From positions 1 through 35,633 of the forward strand of contig CANRQR010000013.1 of the NCBI GenBank assembly GCA_947641735.1: a stretch of DNA of 35,633 nucleotides. The letters are read 5' to 3'. This stretch comes from an uncultured Lactobacillus sp. (GTDB lineage Bacteria > Bacillota > Bacilli > Lactobacillales > Lactobacillaceae). The notes below the pieces were generated by a model that searched no databases, had not been told where the DNA came from, and worked only from the letters and a program-made list of their open reading frames with translations. The translations under genes and the position numbers were made by a program. Each line of letters opens with the position of its first letter. Position 1 is the stretch's first letter. This document shows, in pieces, positions 25,796 through 33,541 of this stretch.

Positions 25796-26187
25796 AAAAT
25801 TATGGAACTACTGTATCAAAGCTAGACAGTTTTTTCAACACATTTCAGTTTTTGACGCTTATAAACTGGATGCTCAACCTGAAATTATTAGGAATAAATA
25901 AAGTGAAACGATCAGACTTGATCGATCCGCTAGAATATTATTTAACTTGTTAGTGAGTTAAAATGTAATACCGTATTCGGTTTGATACGTGTTGTGTAAT
26001 AAAAGGGCAAACTAGAAAAGTTTCTTCAACTCTATTTATACTGTCTGCTAAAGTAGGATTATAGCAAATTTTATTTTCTCCTCATTTTTTCTATTGTATC
26101 ATTATGTTACTAAGTATATGACTTAAAGCTAAAATTATTAATTATTGATGTAATGTTAAAAAGTAAATTGAAAGGAATGATTAAATA
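25796..26187. other. Gap without a recognisable gene
   Basis: About 390 AT-rich bases with no convincing ORF. An 11-base stretch TTTGACGCTTA (25851-25861) equals the inner part of the IS66 right end and may be chance. The ribosome binding site AAAGGA (26171-26176) belongs to the next gene. Confidence 0.5.
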
Positions 26188-26949
26188 GTGAAGAAGTTAA
26201 AAAATCTTGTTAATTTAGAAAATATTTGTCTAAGCTGTCTGTTAGTTTATATAATAGCTTGTTCAATTCATCCAAAATATTTTAAATATTTAGGTATAAG
26301 TATAGAAGTAGTATCGGTTTTATTAATACTTGTTATTAGCTATATTGAAAGAACAAAAAAAGAAATAGAAACCTATAAGAGTAAAATAGAAAATTATCGT
26401 ATTTTAATAGCTAGTCTTTTTCTTTGGCTTGTAGGTTTTTTAATTGTATTACCCCATCAATATTCTGTTGATCTTAAAAATTGGATTGGTATTAGTTCTA
26501 TTTTAAGCATAGGAACTATTTTATTCACTTACAACCCTAAGACAATTGAAATTATTTTAGATGGGGATTACGTAATTGAAGAAAAAGATTTAGTAAAATA
26601 TTATAAATGTGATTCAAATTTACTGACTGTTTATGCTATTAATAGATGCAACAAAGATGTGAAACTCTTCTATAAAGGAATATGTATTGAGGAAGACTGG
26701 AAAAAGTTAAACAGTGGTGAAATTACTGAAAATCAAGTTTTGTTTTTGAATGACACTAAAGAAATAGATAAGGTACCGCAAAAGAAAGATTACAAAACAA
26801 TTGGTAAAAATGAGGAAAGTGAGTTTTATAGAATAGATATAAAAAGATTAAGAACAACGTACTTAAATGATTTAGTAAGACAAAAAAATTGGGTAATTGT
26901 ATTTAAAGACATTGGGGGAAACTATTGGACTAAAAAGTTTCAAATTTAA
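26188..26949 (+). CDS. Membrane protein with C-terminal soluble domain, unknown (island protein A)
   Basis: I do not recognise the family. The 253-aa protein starts at GTG 26188 with AAAGGA 11 bases upstream. It has four likely spans (about residues 9-24, 28-48, 69-87 and 95-113), with a charged helix between the second and third (RTKKEIETYKSKIENYR). The C-terminal ~140 residues look β-rich and cytoplasmic. The layout and short matches (WKKLNSGE against WQKLDSGE; YNPK after the last span; a final D-x-G/x-Y strand) resemble the protein at 27598, so the two may be distant paralogues. It is flanked by ISL3 remnants on both sides and has base composition lower in GC than the core genes. Confidence 0.7.
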   Translation: MKKLKNLVNLENICLSCLLVYIIACSIHPKYFKYLGISIEVVSVLLILVISYIERTKKEIETYKSKIENYRILIASLFLWLVGFLIVLPHQYSVDLKNWIGISSILSIGTILFTYNPKTIEIILDGDYVIEEKDLVKYYKCDSNLLTVYAINRCNKDVKLFYKGICIEEDWKKLNSGEITENQVLFLNDTKEIDKVPQKKDYKTIGKNEESEFYRIDIKRLRTTYLNDLVRQKNWVIVFKDIGGNYWTKKFQI

Positions 26950-26957
26950 ATTAAAAA

Positions 26958-27400
26958 ATCTAGTAAGCATTTGAGCTAGCAATTAATATATTAGGCTTAA
27001 AGTGACTGCTGAGTATTTTTATAACTCAATGTAGATCGTTACCACCTAAGTAAATAGAGTACATTTTTTGTCAACTCAATTAAAATTATCAAAAGCTGCC
27101 GGAATATGATCACAGTTATAGTAGAACCTCAAAAAGCAGATACTAAGATATTTAAGATAGTATAAGAAAAAAATCATGTTAACCATAAAATAGTCGTTTT
27201 TAGTAGGAGAATGAATAGAAAACTACATTTAAATAAAGATCTCTTTACTAACAGCAATAGAGTGCCTCGTTGTTATCATGATTAAAGCATTCTTTGTTTT
27301 CTAAATTTCATAATAATATGTTTTTTAGTATGAGAAGAAATGAAGTACAAACTTTCATGAGAAATATAGTACGAGTGTAGTTAGAACTAATAGCCTGTAG
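26958..27400 (-). mobile_element. Strongly decayed ISL3-family remnant 2
   Basis: This stretch aligns by eye with remnant 1 in the same orientation. AGTAAGCATTTGA (26962-26974) is identical to 24956-24968. The segment 26988-27150 then follows 25099-25250 with many substitutions, sharing for instance ATCAAAAG and CCGG in matching order, and about 27285-27350 follows the Cys-rich coding region. Part between the first two blocks is deleted. The boundary is approximate and no reading frame survives. Confidence 0.6.
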
Positions 27401-27597
27401 AAAGGTAAGCATAGGATATTAGTTTAGCTTCCTCTCTGAATCTAAAACTTTGGTACATGTGCTTTATATACAGACTCATTATAATACAAGATAATAAGGA
27501 TTCAGATTTTGCTTAATTTGTCGAAAGAAGTATTTATTTAATTTGTTCTTTTATACTTCGTTATCTTGCAATAAATACATCTTGGAAGATTGTGGTG
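27401..27597. other. Short AT-rich leader region
   Basis: I see no gene or clear promoter here. GGAAG at 27584-27588 is the binding site for the following gene. Confidence 0.4.
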
Positions 27598-28560
27598 ATG
27601 GACAGAAAAATGGAAAAATATTTTGATCAATATAAAATTTTAGATAAGTTTTTAATTGTTACAATTAAAAACTGGATAATAAAAAACAAAAGCTTGATAG
27701 TGAGTACAAATTTTTGGAATAGAACATTTGATTTTGTTGTTTCTATATATATCGGAGTAATTGCCTTATATTTTCTAATTATTATGATTGTAAAAATTTA
27801 TCAACATACAAGTCTTGAAAATAGGCAATCACTAGATGCATATACTTATCCAATATTAGGGGTATTAATCTTTTTTAGTATCCTTATAGCCACAGTAAAT
27901 TATCTATGGATTTTACCTAAAGGTAGAAAATGGATAGATTTCAAATTTACGCTTCCTAGGAAAAAACGCTCAGTTCAATTTTTTGTTGTAATTGGACTAA
28001 TATTACCTTTTATTATGTGTGTGGTGGGGTGGCCTTATTTATTAAGTGAAATATATAAATACAATTCAAACTTTTATTGGGAAATTTCAGAATATGATAT
28101 ACCTTCTTTTTTCTTTCCGCTTTTTACCGGAAGTATCGCAATAGTGACATATTTTAATTCAAAACATCCTAATTTATCTATTATTGTAAATAGTCCTACC
28201 TCAATGCTTCATTCTAATTATGTAAGTATAATTGTAGAAAAAAGAATTGTTTTAGAGATATGGTGTAATAATACTGGAGGAAGAGCTGGAACATTTAAAT
28301 TTGTTGGCATTGTATCTAGTGATACTCTTAGAAAGATTAATAGAGAACATAGAGTCAATAATAAACCTAACTTATTAGGAGATTATCTTCGTATAGATAA
28401 CAGTTGGCAAAAATTAGATTCTGGAGAAAAAGGATCTAGTAATTTGGTAAGTATAGATGAAAATAATTTAGATATAATAGATCAATTTATTTATGTACTA
28501 TATGTAGATTCAGAACAAGTTCCGTATTTTTATGGAATATATCTAGATGGTGATTCATGA
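27598..28560 (+). CDS. Membrane protein with C-terminal soluble domain, unknown (island protein B)
   Basis: The function is not recognised. GGAAG (27584-27588) is 9 bases from ATG 27598 (MDRKMEKYFDQY), so this start is preferred over the GTG codons just before it. The 320-aa product has a basic N-terminal cytoplasmic part and four likely spans (near residues 44-66, 82-103, 126-147 and 163-183). A C-terminal β-rich domain follows, with WCNNTGGRAGTFKFVGIV and WQKLDSGEKGSS. Protein A at 26188 has the same layout and similar short motifs. No enzyme motif is visible. A sensor or effector of the island is possible but unproved. Confidence 0.7.
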   Translation: MDRKMEKYFDQYKILDKFLIVTIKNWIIKNKSLIVSTNFWNRTFDFVVSIYIGVIALYFLIIMIVKIYQHTSLENRQSLDAYTYPILGVLIFFSILIATVNYLWILPKGRKWIDFKFTLPRKKRSVQFFVVIGLILPFIMCVVGWPYLLSEIYKYNSNFYWEISEYDIPSFFFPLFTGSIAIVTYFNSKHPNLSIIVNSPTSMLHSNYVSIIVEKRIVLEIWCNNTGGRAGTFKFVGIVSSDTLRKINREHRVNNKPNLLGDYLRIDNSWQKLDSGEKGSSNLVSIDENNLDIIDQFIYVLYVDSEQVPYFYGIYLDGDS

Positions 28561-28646
28561 TACAATTTAATTATAAAAATAAAGTTATTAAAAATAATAA
28601 CTATTGCATTCTTAATAGCTGAAGAATTTGTAAGGTGATAAAATTT

Positions 28647-28697
28647 TATAAAATAGTTTATAGAAAAAGGATTTTTTTGTGTATAAACTATTTTATA
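28647..28697. terminator. Long perfect inverted repeat, possible terminator
   Basis: TATAAAATAGTTTATA (28647-28662) and its exact complement (28682-28697) enclose a 19-base loop; GTTTTT follows. The 16-bp stem is entirely AT-rich but for one GC pair. It probably ends the transcript of protein B. Confidence 0.55.
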
Positions 28698-28737
28698 GTT
28701 TTTAATGTAATATTTATAATGTTAAGTTATTTATGAA

Positions 28738-28795
28738 TGATACAATGTATAATTAATGGAACTTCGATGTATAATTTTCGGATAAATCTATACAT
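28738..28795 (+). promoter_or_regulatory. Promoter and three-site operator of the Xre/ImmA gene
   Basis: An extended -10 TGATACAAT lies at 28738-28746. ATGTATA occurs at 28745-28751 and 28767-28773 (each within ATGTATAATT), and the inverse TATACAT at 28789-28795. The three sites start exactly 22 bases apart, two helical turns, overlapping the promoter start region. This suits autorepression by the DNA-binding protein encoded next. Confidence 0.5.
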
Positions 28796-28810
28796 TTAAA
28801 GGTAAAGAAG

Positions 28811-29986
28811 GTGGGAGTATTGGTAACTGCAAAATTTAAAGTCAATAACAAAATTTTAAAATGGGTTTTACAGATTGCTGATGATAAACTAGGTGTTGAT
28901 TGGATTGATAAAATTAAAGTGTGGATGAAAGGAGAAAAAACTCCCACTATTCATCAGTTACAAGTTCTCAGTAAAAAGTCTCAAATTCCTTTTGGAAACT
29001 TCTTTTTGTCAGATCCTCCTGTGGAAGAGATTCCATTACTTAAGTTTCGAACTATTAATAATGACGAAGTAACAAAAGTTAGTAGTGAATTGTTAAAAAT
29101 GATTGATTCTATGGAGATGAGGTCAGATTGGCTTGAAGATTATAGAATAAGAGAAGGATATTCTCCAATTTTGTTTGTAGGAATGGGAAAGCATAAGAGT
29201 CAACAATCTTCGGAAGAAATCGCCAAACAAATTTTGAAATTTTTTAATCTAAAAGAAGATTGGAATATTCAACTTAAATCTAATCAAAATGCATTCAATT
29301 ATCTTAGAACTATAATTACTAGTCATGGGATAGTAGTAGAGACGAGCAGTTTTGTTGGAAATAATACAAGAGATGGCTTAAATATTAATGAATTTAGAGC
29401 ATTTGTATTAATTAAAAGATATGCTCCTTTAATTTTTATCAATACCAAAGATAGCAAAAATGCGAGATTATTTTCTTTAGTTCATGAATTAGTACATCTG
29501 TGGTATGGCAAAACTGAATTATTTAATTATAATTTTCAAACTGACCCAAAATATCTAAATAAAAAATTTGAACAGCGGGTAAATAAAATAGCTGAATCCA
29601 TTATATTTAATAAAAAATATTTTATTAGATACTGGGATAGTATTAGAAACTCAGATTTTGAAAAAATTTATAAAATAGCTAAAAAATTCAAAGCAAGTCC
29701 TATGGCAACGGCAATAACAGCTAAAAATTATAAATTGATTTCTCAAGAATTAGTTAATGAAATTAACAAAGAAACTTCACAATTTATAGTTAAGTCATCT
29801 CATACTGGAGGTCCTAATTTCTATGACACGTTGGCGTATAAATTAGATCATAATTTTGCGTCTGCTGTGATTAATAGTACGGATCAGGGAGATACAACCT
29901 ATTTAGATGCATTTAATTTGTTAAATGTGAAGAATATGCACGCTTACAATGAATTAAAGGCTAGAGTGGAGGAGAAAAATAAATGA
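28811..29986 (+). CDS. Xre-like regulator with ImmA/IrrE metallopeptidase domain
   Basis: The N-terminal ~65 residues resemble the helix-turn-helix region of ImmA-type regulators (WIDKIKVWMKGEKTPTIHQL, then FGNFFLSDPP). The central domain has the zinc-protease motif LVHELVHLWYG, with HELVH at about residue 225, and a downstream Glu in the EQRVNKIAES helix as likely third ligand. The C-terminal ~90 residues lack a known motif. The longest frame uses GTG 28811, but AAGAAGG abuts it; TTG 28820 is better spaced. It is 391 aa in the long form. The stop overlaps the next gene (ATGA). In this family the protein is typically antitoxin or phage-type regulator and protease; the neighbour suggests antitoxin. 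Confidence 0.85.
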   Translation: MGVLVTAKFKVNNKILKWVLQIADDKLGVDWIDKIKVWMKGEKTPTIHQLQVLSKKSQIPFGNFFLSDPPVEEIPLLKFRTINNDEVTKVSSELLKMIDSMEMRSDWLEDYRIREGYSPILFVGMGKHKSQQSSEEIAKQILKFFNLKEDWNIQLKSNQNAFNYLRTIITSHGIVVETSSFVGNNTRDGLNINEFRAFVLIKRYAPLIFINTKDSKNARLFSLVHELVHLWYGKTELFNYNFQTDPKYLNKKFEQRVNKIAESIIFNKKYFIRYWDSIRNSDFEKIYKIAKKFKASPMATAITAKNYKLISQELVNEINKETSQFIVKSSHTGGPNFYDTLAYKLDHNFASAVINSTDQGDTTYLDAFNLLNVKNMHAYNELKARVEEKNK

Positions 29987-30534
29987 CCAAGTATCTCTTA
30001 GATAGTAATTGTTTTATTGAGCCAATGAAGCGATATTATGGTTTTAAAATTTTTCCCTCTTTTTGGGAGTGGTTTGGAAAGGAAATAAATAAAACCAATA
30101 GTTTATTAATTGTACCGAAATGTGTAAGTAATGAAATTAATGTAGATCCGAATTTAGCTCAATGGTCACAGAAAAATTTAGTTTCAGTAATTTATGATGA
30201 AAATCAAGACCCTTTAATTTGGGCCGAATATGGGAAGGTTATTAAATACATTCAAGATTGCGGTGCATATAAATCAAGTAGTATAAATGAATGGAAAAAA
30301 ATAGGTAAAGCTGATCCTCTGTTAATAGCAATTGCTATTAAATACAATTATCAAATCGTAACATTTGAAAAGGGAAGTGGTCAATTTGCCTATGATAAAA
30401 ATAATAGATGGAATTGGAAAGGAAATGGAGGGCCGATGGGCCATGAGCCTAAGATTCCAGATATTGCCCGTCATTTTGGTATCACTTGTATCTCCCTTTT
30501 TGAACTAGAAAAAAAGTTGAATTTAACTATTTAA
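29983..30534 (+). CDS. DUF4411-like PIN-domain protein, probable toxin
   Basis: The 183-aa protein begins MTKYLLDSNCFIEPMKRYYG, the DUF4411 hallmark with a first PIN-type Asp at residue 8. Later come KIGKADPLLIAIAIKYNY, carrying the second Asp, and IVTFEKGSG. PIN domains are magnesium-dependent RNases. The start codon lies within the stop of the ImmA gene, so translation is coupled, and DUF4411 next to an Xre/ImmA protein is a known predicted type II toxin-antitoxin arrangement. RNase activity is inferred. Confidence 0.82.
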   Translation: MTKYLLDSNCFIEPMKRYYGFKIFPSFWEWFGKEINKTNSLLIVPKCVSNEINVDPNLAQWSQKNLVSVIYDENQDPLIWAEYGKVIKYIQDCGAYKSSSINEWKKIGKADPLLIAIAIKYNYQIVTFEKGSGQFAYDKNNRWNWKGNGGPMGHEPKIPDIARHFGITCISLFELEKKLNLTI

Positions 30535-30571
30535 TCTTAATTTTCATTCATATAAATGGCTGTTTGTCAAA

Positions 30572-30830
30572 TCCTGTTGATGAATAGTTTATAAAGAGAG
30601 CTAGGCAATTAGAAAATAATTGTTTGGCTCTTTTTCTTTTACAATATTTTCTTCAAGTCTAATTCTAATTAAAAGAAAAATTAGAATAGCTATAAAAATT
30701 TGTTAACTGAATTGTTGAGTTTACGGGTCCTAACAGCAGTAAGGCAATCGATAGAGGTGGAATAATTATTCGACTTAATATTTAGAAGAGTATAGGAAAA
30801 TATTAGGTAATGCTTATTCTTACGAGTCTT
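30572..30830 (-). mobile_element. ISL3-family scar 3 (end and 3' fragment)
   Basis: TCCTGTTGATGAATA (30572-30586) is the inverse of the outer end of remnant 1. Sixty bases on, 29 bases (30648-30676) are identical to 24480-24508, the 3' end of the ISL3 transposase frame. Beyond 30676 similarity is weak and the right limit is a guess. The same orientation as the other two remnants fits a third decayed copy. Confidence 0.55.
30593..30640 (+). terminator. Probable terminator after the DUF4411 gene
   Basis: AAAGAG...CAATT pairs with AATTG...CTCTTT with a mismatched centre, followed by a T-rich stretch. It lies within the end of the ISL3 scar. Confidence 0.5.
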
Positions 30831-30967
30831 GCTATTATATACTTGTTTAATAAAATAATTAGATTTTTATCTATAATATTAGATAGCAGTTCAATTATGT
30901 CCTTAGAAAACTATTTAATATATTAGCGAGATTTTAGATATGGTTTATATGATATTTAAGGAGAAAC
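30831..30967. other. AT-rich leader before the KAP gene
   Basis: No gene is seen. A TATAAT at 30872-30877 has no -35 at suitable distance. The binding site TAAGGAG is at 30957-30963. Confidence 0.4.
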
Positions 30968-33490
30968 ATGGGAAAAGAAAAAAGTATTTTTAGAGAGTTA
31001 TTTACTGAATTACAACAAACAAATATTATGTACGTATCTTTAATTTCCATATATTTGCTGATAATAATTGATTACTTGAATCCAACAGGAAGAGTAACGG
31101 CAGAGTTATGGGTAAGTACCGTAGTCATTGGGATATTGATATCATTTTGGTTTGTAATAAATAATAAAATTCTACTTTTATTTAAAATAAATAGCATAAA
31201 TGCATTAGATGATATTAATCTGTATATTGTTATAAGCGATCTAGGATATGGATTATATCTCTTAATTACCAAACAGTATTTCTCATGGAAGTTTGTAGGA
31301 GTACTTCTTCTTGCTTTGCTTTCTTTGTCGATAGGTATTTATAGAATAATATGTTTGCAACAAGCGATTTTAAAGAGACTAAAAAATGATGAAGAATGCC
31401 ATTTGGTAGAATTGAAGGACTTATATAAAAATAATTTAAATGTAAGTTTGCCAATATTTATTAAGGATAGAGCAGTAAAAGATGATTTGTTAGGTCGAGA
31501 CAGTATAATTACACTCCTATATAAATCAATCTGTCAGAACTTTTCAAAACAAGATTCTTTCGTTATCGGATTATCAGGTCCTTGGGGTTCAGGAAAAACT
31601 ACTGTTACAAATATTGTTCGTAAACAGCTAGCAGTGCAAAATTCAGATATTAAGATTATTAAGGGACTCAATCCATGGATTTCTGGCTCAGAGGCTGTTT
31701 TATTAAATTCATTCTATGATGCACTGTTAAATGCTTTAGGGATTAATTACAGTTCGCGGAAAATCAGAAAACAGGTACGGGAGGTTTCAAGATATGTGGT
31801 TGAAATTCCAACTGTAGGAAAGTCGTTGAGCAAAGTACTTGAGAAGGATATTAATCAAGAAAACATAGAAAAATGGCAAGCTAATCTAAAAAACTTGATT
31901 TTAAGTAGTGATAAAAAATATGTGCTGTTTATTGATGATTTGGATAGAGCTACAAGCGCACAAATTAGATTTCTTCTCAAAATGTTAGGATCTTTGTTCA
32001 ATCTTCCTAATGTAATATTTGTATTGCTCTATGATAGAAGTAGATTAGAAAAAATATTACAAGACGATAATAAATTAAATACTTCTTTTGCAGAAAAAGT
32101 AATTAATTTAGAATTACAGGTACCTAAAGTATCAGAAAATAGTGTGCAAAAAATTTATAGAAGCTGTTTGATTAATTTAGCTAGAATATATAATGTTTCA
32201 GATAAAGAAGTTAATAATTTAGATTCCGCTTTTCAATTGATCATAAAGAGTATTGATAATCCTAGAGAATTTATACGTTTTTTGAATTCAACATGTTATA
32301 TTGCCTTTTCTCCTGATATTAATTTAAATAGAAATGATTTATTATTGATTGAGTATATATCGTTTAAACAACCTGATTTATTTCAATTAATTAAAGAAAA
32401 TCCAAAGTTATTTGTTTCGGAGAATAGTGGGTTAGATATTTCTGATGTATTTAATCCAAAACAATTGATAAGTAAAATATATGATCTTTATTCTAATGTT
32501 TTAAAAGATAAGTATTCAAGTTGGCTACCGATTTTAGAAGTATTATTTCCTTTTGTTAAACAATGTCAAATTGGAAATGGACATTTGCGGGTAAATAATA
32601 ATTCTAATGAAGGTAGAATGAATAATAGAATTTACGATGGATATAATTTTGATTTGTATTTTTCGTTAAGAAAAGACTTTGTAGTAGGTAAAAACAAAAA
32701 ATTAAAAGTTATTGTAGATAAATTAAAAGAAAAAACGAATAGAAAACAAATTGAAAATTTGGAAAAAGAAATATTTGAAGATAGTAAAGCAAAGGTTTCT
32801 GAGAGTATTCATTTATTTTCTATGTATGAAAATGAATTTAATAGTAAAACAGGATTAGCTCTATGTAAAGTAATATTAGATAATAGGGAGAAAGTGCCTG
32901 AGGATGTGGAAGCGGTTGGATTATCACCACGCAATATCGCAGCTTCAATATGTATTAGTTTATTAAGGGATACACCAAAAGAAAAAATTTCTAAATTATT
33001 GGAAAAATATCATAATAATTATGAATTAATTGATGTATTTGATGATTTACACACTTTTAGTAAAGACATTAAGAAAATACATAAAGTTGCATATTCAATA
33101 TGGAGAAGAATGTGTATAGATGCTATTAAAGACTCCATTAATTTATATAATGATAAGTACTATAAACCAAGATTAATACGGAAATTATATAGAGGAATAG
33201 AAGGAGATAAAAAAGAAATAATCGCGACCTATCTTAAAGCTATAGCTAAAAAAGATAATATATATAGAATATTTTATGATTTTATAAGTGTCTCCGGTAA
33301 TGATAACGGAATTGGATATATTTTTAAACAAAAAGATTATGAATTGTTAGAATCAGCACAATTGAAAAATAGTTTGCCGATTCCAATGAACATAAGTCAA
33401 AAAGTGATTTACGATATTTACTCAAAAGGATCACGTAAAGGGTATGATTATAGATATAAAGATATTGAGATAAATATTGAAGAATTATAG
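30968..33490 (+). CDS. KAP-family P-loop NTPase with N-terminal membrane anchor
   Basis: The 840-aa protein starts at ATG 30968 behind TAAGGAG. Four likely spans occupy residues about 20-36, 47-72, 82-101 and 106-128. The NTPase follows: Walker A GPWGSGKT at 204-211, the KAP block GLNPWISGSEAVLLNSFYDAL near 233-253, and Walker B FIDDLDRA at 321-328. The C-terminal ~480 residues are helical, with charged segments (KLKVIVDKLKEKTNRKQ), and have no known motif. KAP NTPases occur in phage exclusion and defence systems and in plasmids; membrane segments are common, though often inside the domain. Here they are N-terminal. It stands alone as a transcript after an ISL3 scar. Defence is inferred. Confidence 0.85.
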   Translation: MGKEKSIFRELFTELQQTNIMYVSLISIYLLIIIDYLNPTGRVTAELWVSTVVIGILISFWFVINNKILLLFKINSINALDDINLYIVISDLGYGLYLLITKQYFSWKFVGVLLLALLSLSIGIYRIICLQQAILKRLKNDEECHLVELKDLYKNNLNVSLPIFIKDRAVKDDLLGRDSIITLLYKSICQNFSKQDSFVIGLSGPWGSGKTTVTNIVRKQLAVQNSDIKIIKGLNPWISGSEAVLLNSFYDALLNALGINYSSRKIRKQVREVSRYVVEIPTVGKSLSKVLEKDINQENIEKWQANLKNLILSSDKKYVLFIDDLDRATSAQIRFLLKMLGSLFNLPNVIFVLLYDRSRLEKILQDDNKLNTSFAEKVINLELQVPKVSENSVQKIYRSCLINLARIYNVSDKEVNNLDSAFQLIIKSIDNPREFIRFLNSTCYIAFSPDINLNRNDLLLIEYISFKQPDLFQLIKENPKLFVSENSGLDISDVFNPKQLISKIYDLYSNVLKDKYSSWLPILEVLFPFVKQCQIGNGHLRVNNNSNEGRMNNRIYDGYNFDLYFSLRKDFVVGKNKKLKVIVDKLKEKTNRKQIENLEKEIFEDSKAKVSESIHLFSMYENEFNSKTGLALCKVILDNREKVPEDVEAVGLSPRNIAASICISLLRDTPKEKISKLLEKYHNNYELIDVFDDLHTFSKDIKKIHKVAYSIWRRMCIDAIKDSINLYNDKYYKPRLIRKLYRGIEGDKKEIIATYLKAIAKKDNIYRIFYDFISVSGNDNGIGYIFKQKDYELLESAQLKNSLPIPMNISQKVIYDIYSKGSRKGYDYRYKDIEINIEEL

Positions 33491-33541
33491 AAATACGATA
33501 TATTAGGTTGACTATTAGATATGAAAGAACAAAACTAAAAA

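Noticed and set aside
25851..25861. TTTGACGCTTA, equal to part of the IS66 terminal repeat
   Set aside because: Only 11 bases match and no other IS66 sequence is adjacent, so chance is likely.
30690..30780. Short minus-strand frame ending in RTRKLNNSVNKFL
   Set aside because: It has no start, no binding site and an upstream stop after a few codons. It lies in the presumed ISL3 scar and resembles no family I know.
33508..33541. TTGACT as a -35 for the MerR-methyltransferase gene
   Set aside because: No -10-like hexamer occurs at 16-20 bases downstream before the start codon.
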